A stretch of DNA of 37,283 bases. It comes from M2408 sp044348665 (GTDB lineage Bacteria; Bacteroidota; Bacteroidia; Flavobacteriales_D; Crocinitomicaceae). Both the position numbers and the translations under genes were made by a program. Position 1 is the stretch's first letter; every line of letters begins with the position of its first letter. The notes under the pieces are model-generated. The model saw only the letters and a list, made by a program, of their open reading frames with translations. It made no database searches and had not been told where the DNA came from. This document shows, in pieces, positions 15,323 through 21,493 of this stretch. The stretch spans positions 1-37,283 of the forward strand of contig JBIKSI010000011.1 of NCBI GenBank assembly GCA_044348665.1. The letters are read 5' to 3'.

Positions 15323-16204
15323 ATGGAATATTTTTTCAATATTGTAAGTAACGCGTATCATTCTTATTGGAATTATTTACTAAAGGAATTAACCAATCCC
15401 TTGAATAATGGAGGTAGTTATTTTTACCTACTCATTGTTGTTTCGCTTATAGCTTGGATGCTTGAACTACTTGTTCCTTGGCGCAAAAATCAAAAGGCTT
15501 TGAGAAAAGATTTCTTTTTGGATGCTTTTTATATGTTTTTTAATTTTTTCATCTTCAATTTGATAATTTTCATTGCACTTTCTTCTGTAACAGAAAAATA
15601 TTTCCAACAGTTCATGCAATTAATTCATTTGCCCAAAAAGGGAATCTTGGATTTATCGGACTTGAGTTTATGGATTCAATTTCCTATTTATTTCCTTCTT
15701 GCAGATTTTGTTCAATGGCTGATTCACGTTTTTCTTCATAAAAATAAATTTTTCTGGAAAGTTCATCAAGTTCATCATTCCGTGACAGAAATGGGTTTTG
15801 CGGCACACTTACGTTACCATTGGATGGAAACCTTGGTTTATAAAACGGGATTGTATATTATTTTGGCGTGGTTTTTAAATTTTAAACTTGAATATGTGTT
15901 TTTTCTGCACGCCTTCACAATTTTGATTGGCCACTTAAACCACACAAATATATCTTTGGATTATGGACCATTAAAATATGTTTTAAACAATCCGAAAATG
16001 CATATTTGGCACCACGCAAAAGAGCTTCCAAAGGAACATCTATCTGGAATGAATTTTGGAATAACACTTGCCATTTGGGATTATTTATTTAAAACAGCCT
16101 ACATTCCTCACGATGGGAGAGACATTGCCTTGGGTTTTGATAAAATTGAGCAGTATCCATCTAATTTTTTCAAACAATTTTTCCAACCCTTCAAAAAAGG
16201 ATAA
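15323..16204 (+). CDS. Sterol desaturase / fatty acid hydroxylase family membrane protein
   Basis: A 293-residue integral membrane di-iron protein. The family hydroxylates or desaturates lipids with oxygen. Hydrophobic segments are at about residues 30-50, 70-95, 115-140 and 175-205. The histidine boxes are present in order: HVFLH (HX3H), HQVHH (HX2HH), HLRYHW, HLNHTN and HIWHH (HX2HH), the set that holds the metal pair. ATG 15323 starts a short amphipathic N-terminus. A small membrane protein gene follows after 54 bases. The substrate cannot be told; bacterial members act on sterols, carotenoids, ornithine lipids or fatty acids. Confidence 0.9.
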   Translation: MEYFFNIVSNAYHSYWNYLLKELTNPLNNGGSYFYLLIVVSLIAWMLELLVPWRKNQKALRKDFFLDAFYMFFNFFIFNLIIFIALSSVTEKYFQQFMQLIHLPKKGILDLSDLSLWIQFPIYFLLADFVQWLIHVFLHKNKFFWKVHQVHHSVTEMGFAAHLRYHWMETLVYKTGLYIILAWFLNFKLEYVFFLHAFTILIGHLNHTNISLDYGPLKYVLNNPKMHIWHHAKELPKEHLSGMNFGITLAIWDYLFKTAYIPHDGRDIALGFDKIEQYPSNFFKQFFQPFKKG

Positions 16205-16258
16205 AGGGAGGATGATCCAAACTCAAACAATTATCCTCATAAAACCAAATTTCCAAAA

Positions 16259-16495
16259 ATGAAAAAAAGTTTAAAAAATCACTTGTTTCTTGCATTTATT
16301 GCAAGTATTTCCCTTGGACTAGCTCCGTTTAATGAACCACATATTTTTGGTAAAATAAAATGGGTACGCGGTGGAGCAATTGGCATGAAAGGAATGGATT
16401 GGTTTGACCTTTTTTTGCACGGAACTCCATGGATTTACCTTTTTATTGTTTTAGGAATTTTTGTATTTAGAAAAATTCAACCTTTGAAAAACTAA
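16259..16495 (+). CDS. Small conserved membrane protein of unknown function
   Basis: A 78-residue protein with two hydrophobic segments, near residues 8-24 and 53-70. Between them is a polar loop with GKIKWVRGGAIGMKGMDWFDLFLHGTPW. Small proteins of this layout (N-terminal GLAPF, then a DWFDLxLHGxPW motif) are widespread in Bacteroidota and are sometimes labelled 'RND transporter', a label I would not trust because the chain is far too short. It follows the hydroxylase gene and converges on purH with only 26 bases between the ends. Confidence 0.7.
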   Translation: MKKSLKNHLFLAFIASISLGLAPFNEPHIFGKIKWVRGGAIGMKGMDWFDLFLHGTPWIYLFIVLGIFVFRKIQPLKN

Positions 16496-16521
16496 AAAGT
16501 TTAGTGTTTGTCCCTACGGTT

Positions 16522-18057
16522 TTAGTGTTTAAAATGTCTAACCCCTGTCATCACCATAGCAAGATCATTTTCATTGCAATAATTTAAGGATAAATCATCT
16601 TTAATCGAACCACCTGGCTGAATTACAGCAGAAACTCCCGCGATTTTTGCAATTTCAACACAATCAGGAAATGGGAAAAATGCATCCGAAGCCATCACGC
16701 TTCCTGTCAAGTCAAAATTAAAAGATTTTGCTTTGTGTATCGCTTGATTTAAGGCGTCAACTCGTGAAGTTTGACCTGTTCCGCTTGCCAACAATTGTCT
16801 GTTTTTTGCCAAAACAATCGTGTTAGATTTTGTGTGTTTAACCAACTTATTAGCAAACAATAAATCTTTAATTTCTTCGGCTGTTGGAGCTTTTGTTGTT
16901 ACAGTTTTCAAATCTTCTTTCACCTCAGTTTTGAAATCTTTATCTTGTTCCAAAACGCCATTTAAGATGGTGCGAATTTGTTTTTTTGGAAAAGCTACTT
17001 CCTTTTGAATTAAAATAATTCTATTCTTTTTTGACTGTAAAATTTCAATTGCTTTTTCATCATAAGCTGGTGCAATCACAACTTCACAAAACAAGTCATT
17101 GATTTTTTCAGCAGTTGGAACATCAATTGTTGTATTTGAAGTTAAAATTCCACCAAAAGCAGAAACTGGGTCACCAGCTAAAGCCGCTTCGTATGCTTCC
17201 AAAATACTTTTTCTTGTTGCCACTCCACAAGCATTGTTGTGTTTTAAAATGGCGAAAGTTGGATCTTCATTTTTAAATTCTTGCATCAATTGAACAGCCG
17301 CATCCACATCTAGTAAGTTGTTGTAAGATAGTTCTTTCCCGTGAACTTTATCAAAAATTTCGTTTAGATTTCCGTAAAATACACCTTCTTGATGCGGGTT
17401 TTCACCATAACGTAAAATTTCGCCTTCGTTGAAGGAAACTTTTAGGGCTAAATTTCTATCTTCCGTTTGCGATTCAAAATAGCTATAAATTTGAGAATCA
17501 TAATGTGATGAAACCTGAAATGCATCACGAGAAAAAGACATTCTATCTTCTAATGAAGTAGTTCCCTTTTCATCTAAAAGTTGTAGTAATTTATCGTATT
17601 GTTTTTGAGAAGGAATAATTACAACATCGTCATAATTTTTTGCTGCGGCGCGAATAAGTGAGATTCCACCAATATCAATTTTTTCAATAATTGCATCATG
17701 ATCATTTGTTGTTTTTACCGTTTGTTCAAAAGGATATAAATCAACAATTACTAAATCTATGTTTGGAATTTCAAATTCAGCAATTTGCGCTTGATCTTCC
17801 GAATTGTTTCTTCTGTTTAAAATTCCACCAAAAACTTTTGGATGTAAGGTCTTCACTCTTCCGCCTAAAATCGAAGGATAGGAAGTTAAATCTTCTACAC
17901 GTTCAACTGCTACGCCTAATTTTTCAATAAATTCTTGAGTTCCTCCAGTGGAGTAAATTGTTACTTGATCTGCCGCTAATTTTTTAATAATTGGTTCTAA
18001 ACCTGTTTTGTCGAAAACAGAAATTAAGGCACTTTTGATTTTTAGTTCTTTACTCAT
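16522..18057 (-). CDS. purH: Bifunctional AICAR formyltransferase / IMP cyclohydrolase
   Basis: A 511-residue PurH that carries out the last two steps of de novo purine synthesis: formylation of AICAR, then ring closure to IMP. The N-terminal MGS-like IMP cyclohydrolase domain (about 1-150) shows ALISVFDKTGLEPI, IYSTGGTQEFIEKLG and GGRVKTLHPKVFGGIL. The formyltransferase domain (about 160-511) shows LRYGENPHQ, the catalytic KHNNACGVA, DPVSAFGGIL and the C-terminal SDAFFPFPDCVEIA and AVIQPGGSIKD. Length is typical. The purine gene stands alone here. Confidence 0.97.
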   Translation of the reverse strand: MSKELKIKSALISVFDKTGLEPIIKKLAADQVTIYSTGGTQEFIEKLGVAVERVEDLTSYPSILGGRVKTLHPKVFGGILNRRNNSEDQAQIAEFEIPNIDLVIVDLYPFEQTVKTTNDHDAIIEKIDIGGISLIRAAAKNYDDVVIIPSQKQYDKLLQLLDEKGTTSLEDRMSFSRDAFQVSSHYDSQIYSYFESQTEDRNLALKVSFNEGEILRYGENPHQEGVFYGNLNEIFDKVHGKELSYNNLLDVDAAVQLMQEFKNEDPTFAILKHNNACGVATRKSILEAYEAALAGDPVSAFGGILTSNTTIDVPTAEKINDLFCEVVIAPAYDEKAIEILQSKKNRIILIQKEVAFPKKQIRTILNGVLEQDKDFKTEVKEDLKTVTTKAPTAEEIKDLLFANKLVKHTKSNTIVLAKNRQLLASGTGQTSRVDALNQAIHKAKSFNFDLTGSVMASDAFFPFPDCVEIAKIAGVSAVIQPGGSIKDDLSLNYCNENDLAMVMTGVRHFKH

Positions 18058-18082
18058 TTTTTGGAAAACTTGAAATTTTCCG

Positions 18083-18109
18083 CAAAGGTACTAAGAAAAA
18101 CTAAATCAA
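18083..18109 (-). promoter_or_regulatory. Candidate promoter for purH
   Basis: On the minus strand TTG (18109-18107), 16 bases, then TACCTTTG (18090-18083), a full match to TAnnTTTG. It lies 25 bases before the purH ATG. I saw no riboswitch-like structure in this short gap. Confidence 0.42.
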
Positions 18110-18122
18110 TTTAGATGTTTTT

Positions 18123-18866
18123 TTAGTGTAATCTATTATTTAACAAATCAAGCTCCTTGAGTTTGTGAAAATAGGGGTTTTTCGCATTATTTTCTAAGAT
18201 TTCTAAGTGTTCGATTCTGTGGCAATCGCTTCCAACGAAATCAACTAATTTATTATCAACCAAATATTTAGCCATTTTTTCTACCGCAGGACCATAGTGA
18301 CCCGTTAAAGACAATAGATTTAATTGAATTAAAATTCCTTTGTCACGGTATTCACGGATTTTTTCAGGATTATTGTGGTAATAAGGATAACGTTCGTAAT
18401 GAGCCAAAATTGGTTTGTAATTATTGACTTTAAATTCAAACAATAGGGTACTAATTTGCTGTGGTTCTTGACCGAAACTATATTCAAACAAAATGTGATT
18501 TTCACCAAAAGTTAAAACTTCTTTGTTTTTTATTTTTTCGATTAATGTCTCGTCAAAATAGTATTCAGCTGCTGCTTCCAATTGCATATCAATGTTGTAG
18601 GCTTTCAATTCAGCGCGCACTTCTTCTAATTTTCCATGAATAATTTCTGGTGTATTTTTGTAATAATCCTCCATGATGTGTGGAGTCATTATTAACTTTT
18701 TGTAACCCATTTCTTGGAACCTCAATATCATGCCCAAACTATGTTCAATTGTTTTGGCACCATCGTCAATTCCAGGCAGAAGATGACTGTGCATATCCAC
18801 TTCAAACAAACTAAAATCAAAGGCTTCCTTTGCCGTTTTTTTCCCAAAAAGATTAAAAATTCCCAT
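18123..18866 (-). CDS. CpsB/YwqE-type PHP-domain tyrosine phosphatase
   Basis: A 247-residue PHP-fold metallo-phosphatase of the CpsB/CapC/YwqE family. These dephosphorylate the tyrosine kinases that control capsule or exopolysaccharide export. Metal-binding motifs are DMHSHLLPGIDDGA near residue 24, MTPHIMEDYY near 60, a Glu in EAAAEYYFDE near 100, LAHYERYPYY near 155 and GSDCHRIEH near 214. ATG 18866 is right. No capsule kinase or polysaccharide genes are adjacent, as is usual for stand-alone copies in Bacteroidota. Activity on phosphotyrosine is by family only. Confidence 0.88.
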   Translation of the reverse strand: MGIFNLFGKKTAKEAFDFSLFEVDMHSHLLPGIDDGAKTIEHSLGMILRFQEMGYKKLIMTPHIMEDYYKNTPEIIHGKLEEVRAELKAYNIDMQLEAAAEYYFDETLIEKIKNKEVLTFGENHILFEYSFGQEPQQISTLLFEFKVNNYKPILAHYERYPYYHNNPEKIREYRDKGILIQLNLLSLTGHYGPAVEKMAKYLVDNKLVDFVGSDCHRIEHLEILENNAKNPYFHKLKELDLLNNRLH

Positions 18867-18878
18867 TCTATATTATTT

Positions 18879-18886
18879 CAAATGTA
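18879..18886 (-). promoter_or_regulatory. Candidate -7 box for the PHP phosphatase gene
   Basis: TACATTTG on the minus strand matches TAnnTTTG and ends 12 bases before the ATG at 18866. No clear -33 TTTG. Confidence 0.35.
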
Positions 18887-18950
18887 AAGTTAAGTAAGAT
18901 TTTTTGATAAAGTAATGTTAAATGTAATTTCTTGATATGTTAACCCAGTC

Positions 18951-19054
18951 CCTGAAAATAGTGAAATCCGTGACTTAAATTTAGCACAAATTACACGTAT
19001 TACGCAAAAATAGAATAAAATTCTTGTTCATTTTTTTATTCCAAACATTAAGTC
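18951..19054 (+). repeat. GxxExxY-associated repeat, copy A
   Basis: First of six full or partial copies in the 520-base gap and beyond. About 104 bp: a GTGAAATCCGTGACTTAA-type head, then AGCACAAATTACACGTATTAC, then a tail with ATAGAATAAAATTC and CCAAACATTAAGTC. Its head has decayed relative to copy B, so the inner stem GTGGC/GCCAC is lost here (GTGAC/TAGCAC). Confidence 0.8.
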
Positions 19055-19163
19055 AATTCGTGAAATTAGTGAAATACGTGGCTTAAACTTTGCCACAAAT
19101 TGCACGTATTACACGAAAATAGAATAAAATTCATGTTCATTTTTTTCTTCCAAACATTAAGTC
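19055..19163 (+). repeat. GxxExxY-associated repeat, copy B (best preserved)
   Basis: A 109-bp unit. Arms 19055-19082 and 19092-19119 are an imperfect inverted repeat (20 of 28 positions) around a nine-base centre, with a perfect inner stem GTGGC/GCCAC. The left arm is three nonamers, ATTCGTGAA, ATTAGTGAA and ATACGTGGC; the right arm holds their reverse-complement relatives. A 44-base tail nearly identical to that of copy A follows. Confidence 0.85.
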
Positions 19164-19224
19164 AATTCGTGAAATACGTGGCTTAAACTTGCCACAAATT
19201 GCGCGTATTTGCACAAATTAGAAG
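19164..19224 (+). repeat. GxxExxY-associated repeat, copy C (partial)
   Basis: Same head as copy B but with exactly one nonamer missing (ATTCGTGAA runs straight into ATACGTGGC), then CTTAAACTTGCCACAAATTG. The tail is replaced by unrelated sequence after about 19216. Confidence 0.75.
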
Positions 19225-19263
19225 TCATCATAATTTAAGTTTTCAGTTACAACGAACATACCC

Positions 19264-19300
19264 AATTCGTGACATTAGTGAAATCCGTGGCTTAATCTTA
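19264..19300 (+). repeat. GxxExxY-associated repeat, copy D (head only)
   Basis: Only the left arm remains: AATTCGTGACATTAGTGAA then ATCCGTGGCTTAA. It is the last copy before the GxxExxY gene. Confidence 0.7.
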
Positions 19301-19342
19301 AAGCAAAAAATTTTCGAAAAAAATGTGTTTTAGTTTGACTTT

Positions 19343-19370
19343 TTTGAATTTTGTTATTAACTTAGCTTTA
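19343..19370 (+). promoter_or_regulatory. Weak candidate promoter for the GxxExxY gene
   Basis: TTTG (19343-19346), 16 bases, then TAGCTTTA (19363-19370), one mismatch from TAnnTTTG. It lies 16 bases before the ATG at 19387. Confidence 0.25.
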
Positions 19371-19386
19371 CAACTAAACTTAAAAA

Positions 19387-19761
19387 ATGCCACAATTAAT
19401 TTATCCTGAGGAAAGTTACATCATTATTAACAAATGCTATGAAGTTTATAACACCTTAGGAAGCGGATTTCTTGAAGTGATTTATAAAGATGCACTTGCG
19501 CATGAATTTGATGTTGCTAAAATTCCATTTCAGCGCGAAGTATTATATGATGTTAAGTATAAAGACATAGTTTTAAAACATAAATTTTACGCAGATTTTG
19601 TTGTTTTTGATAAGATTATTTTAGAAATAAAAGCAGTATCCAAAATGAAAGATGAATTTTATACTCAAACCATCAATTATCTGAAAGTCTCGGAAAATAA
19701 ATTAGCATTAATTATTAATTTCGGTGAGCCTAGTTTGAAGTTTAAGAGGATTGTTTATTAA
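19387..19761 (+). CDS. GxxExxY protein, PD-(D/E)XK nuclease-like
   Basis: A 124-residue protein of the GxxExxY family (TIGR04256/PDDEXK_3). The name-giving motif is Gly27-Phe-Leu-Glu30-Val-Ile-Tyr33. The chain then gives Asp70 in YADFVV and Glu80-x-Lys82 in ILEIKAV, the D...ExK arrangement of PD-(D/E)XK nucleases, so a metal-dependent nucleic-acid cleaving activity is plausible. No function has been established for the family to my knowledge. ATG 19387 gives the usual family start (MPQLIYPEES). The gene stands alone between unrelated genes, with four copies of a characteristic repeat before it and two after it on the same strand, which suggests a gene-plus-repeat element. Confidence 0.9.
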   Translation: MPQLIYPEESYIIINKCYEVYNTLGSGFLEVIYKDALAHEFDVAKIPFQREVLYDVKYKDIVLKHKFYADFVVFDKIILEIKAVSKMKDEFYTQTINYLKVSENKLALIINFGEPSLKFKRIVY

Positions 19762-19771
19762 AAAATGTATG

Positions 19772-19876
19772 TATTGCGTTAGTGAAATTCACGGCTTAAA
19801 CTCTGCCACAAATTGCACGTATTTACACGAAATTAAAAAAGTATTTTTGTATATTTTTATCTTCCAAGCATTAAAC
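19772..19876 (+). repeat. GxxExxY-associated repeat, copy E
   Basis: Begins 10 bases after the GxxExxY stop codon. It carries TTAGTGAAATTCACGGCTTAAACT, then TGCCACAAATTGCACGTAT and a tail with CTTCCAAGCATTAAAC. Same strand and order as copies A-D but more diverged in the A/T-rich middle. Confidence 0.75.
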
Positions 19877-19913
19877 AAATCCGTGAAATAAGTGAAATCC
19901 TTGGCTAAATTTT
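19877..19913 (+). repeat. GxxExxY-associated repeat, copy F (head only)
   Basis: AAATCCGTGAAATAAGTGAA followed by ATCCTTGGCTAAAT. It ends exactly where the stop codon of the convergent minus-strand gene begins (19914). Confidence 0.65.
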
Positions 19914-20705
19914 CTAAAAAAGTGATAAACTCAAACCAACTTGAAATGGGTTAAGTTGAACGCTTTCACTTGATTTAAACATAGGTAAAAAACCATACGA
20001 GGCAAATAAACTCCAATTTCTAATTCCAAAACGAATATGCGAACTTACATTGATTGGATTTAAATCATAAAAACCAATTGTTTTTTGCTGACTTTCTATC
20101 TTTTCATTTGTTGAAGACAAGGTGGTGGATGCATGAAACTGATAGGAAACTTTTGCACCTATGTGAAATTTTGCGTGCTTCCAGTTTTTACCCCTAAAAC
20201 GCAATTCAAAGGGAACTGAAAAGGTGTTAATCTTAAACACAGATTTTTCAACTCCATAAACTGAAGCGTCATCAAAAAATTCGGTTTTTTGTAATAATTC
20301 ACTTCTAACAAAATAACCACTCGTATTAACCCGATAAAGTCCGTATGAAATTCCTGTACCAAAAGAAATTGTATTCCCTTTTGTGATTGGTAAATCAAAC
20401 ATTAAATGTGTATTAAAACCAATGGAAGTTGCATTGTTTTTGAAAGGTTTAACTTCTTTTGAAAGCCAATCACTGTAAACAAGATCGACGATTAATCGAT
20501 CGTATTTTCTAACTTTTTCTGGTGTTGCTGGTTTTAAACCTGTATAAAACCACATTACTCCCGGTCGAAAACGAGAAATCAATTTTTCTTCTGAATCACT
20601 ATCTTGTGAAAAGAAATTCAAGGAATAAAGTACAGCAAGAATTAGTAAATAATTTGATTTCAAGATGAATTTTTTTTCAAAAATAAGTATTTTTTGTGAT
20701 TTCAT
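19914..20705 (-). CDS. Probable outer-membrane beta-barrel protein
   Basis: Up to 263 residues from ATG 20705. A TTG at 20663 would begin MKSNYLLILAVLYSLNFFSQ, a standard signal peptide, and may be the true start. The mature chain has alternating hydrophobic strands and glycine/aromatic patterns (NTISFGTGISYGLYRVN, AKFHIGAKVSYQFHAS, HIRFGIRNWSLFASYGF) and ends LSLSLF with a terminal Phe, as outer-membrane porin-like proteins do. This fits the outer-membrane beta-barrel families of Bacteroidota (PorT-like shape); no precise family is claimed. It is divergent from the small membrane protein gene at 20745. Confidence 0.72.
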   Translation of the reverse strand: MKSQKILIFEKKFILKSNYLLILAVLYSLNFFSQDSDSEEKLISRFRPGVMWFYTGLKPATPEKVRKYDRLIVDLVYSDWLSKEVKPFKNNATSIGFNTHLMFDLPITKGNTISFGTGISYGLYRVNTSGYFVRSELLQKTEFFDDASVYGVEKSVFKINTFSVPFELRFRGKNWKHAKFHIGAKVSYQFHASTTLSSTNEKIESQQKTIGFYDLNPINVSSHIRFGIRNWSLFASYGFLPMFKSSESVQLNPFQVGLSLSLF

Positions 20706-20744
20706 ATCATTTCTAGCCTTAATTTTAAGCCCAACTTTAAGGAA

Positions 20745-20975
20745 ATGTCAGCAAACACAAATCAAGAAGAGAAAGTGGAAAGAAAAATTGAATTACAAAA
20801 ATTCGTTTCACCAAAAGCAAGTAAGTTTTTTTTAATAAAATTTACTGTTTATGCCCTACTTTTAATTGGTCTGATTTGGCTTGTTTTTTCGCGCTTTGAA
20901 AAAATTATTGAACAGCAAAAAATAAAACCTCAAGATGGAGAAATAAACATTCAAATTGAACAAAATCAATATTAA
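20745..20975 (+). CDS. Small single-pass membrane protein, unknown function
   Basis: A 76-residue protein with a charged N-terminus (about 1-28), one transmembrane helix at about 32-50 (IKFTVYALLLIGLIWLVF) and a short polar C-terminal tail. It starts 39 bases from the divergent gene and is followed after 15 bases by the DUF2141 gene, probably as an operon. No family recognised. Coding is supported by its position and clean frame, not by homology. Confidence 0.55.
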   Translation: MSANTNQEEKVERKIELQKFVSPKASKFFLIKFTVYALLLIGLIWLVFSRFEKIIEQQKIKPQDGEINIQIEQNQY

Positions 20976-20990
20976 TTTGTTTTCGATTGT

Positions 20991-21398
20991 ATGGAGATTT
21001 TTATTGCTTGTTTTTATTTTTTAAGTTCATTTTTTCAGCCTAAAGACTATGATTTAACCATCGAGTTAAAAGGTCTCGATTCAAAAAAAGGAAATATCAG
21101 AATTGCCTTGTATAGAGAAGGAGATAATTTTCCTTCTGCCACAAAAAATTTTAAAAATAAGGTTCAAGAAGCAAGTTCTTCTGAAGTTGTATTCAAAAAC
21201 TTACCTGCTAATGTTTACGCTTTTGCAGTATATCATGATGAAAATGGAAATGGAATCTTAGATAAAAATATGTTTGGTGTTCCAACCGAAAAATATGGTT
21301 TTTCTAATAATGCGAGAGAAACATTTAGTGCTCCTTCTTTCAAAAGCGCTTCATTTGAGGTAAACCAAGACAAGAAAGTAAAAGTTACTTTGAAATAA
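20991..21398 (+). CDS. DUF2141 domain-containing protein
   Basis: A 135-residue exported protein consisting of one DUF2141 domain, a small beta-sandwich of unknown role common in Bacteroidota and Proteobacteria. Signature segments are LTIELKGLDSKKGNIRIALY near residue 22, FKNLPANVYAFAVYHDENGNGILDKNMFGVPTEKYGFSNNA near residue 70, and a strand-rich end. The Asp/Asn-rich HDENGNGILDKN could bind calcium. The N-terminus MEIFIACFYFLSSFFQ is a short hydrophobic signal. It is convergent with the 1926-residue gene and shares a bidirectional terminator. Confidence 0.87.
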   Translation: MEIFIACFYFLSSFFQPKDYDLTIELKGLDSKKGNIRIALYREGDNFPSATKNFKNKVQEASSSEVVFKNLPANVYAFAVYHDENGNGILDKNMFGVPTEKYGFSNNARETFSAPSFKSASFEVNQDKKVKVTLK

Positions 21399-21431
21399 TA
21401 TTTTCTTTCTTTACAATTTCAAAATAAAGAA

Positions 21432-21457
21432 AAAAGGCTCTCTTATGAAAGCCTTTT
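21432..21457. terminator. Bidirectional terminator
   Basis: AAAAGGCT (21432-21439), ten-base loop, AGCCTTTT (21450-21457): a perfect eight-bp stem with A/T tails on both sides. It lies between the ends of the convergent DUF2141 and giant T9SS genes. Confidence 0.8.
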
Positions 21458-21493
21458 GAGTTTTATTATCGTTTATTCAACAAATACACTCGA

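Noticed and set aside
16500..16530. Direct repeat TTTAGTGTTT (16500-16509 and 16521-16530) as an attachment site
   Set aside because: Only ten bases, 21 bases apart, no integrase or element between; the second copy overlaps the purH stop codon.
18951..19913. CRISPR array
   Set aside because: The repeats are about 105-109 bp with internal dyad and near-identical tails, not 24-40 bp repeats with unique spacers, and no cas genes are near.
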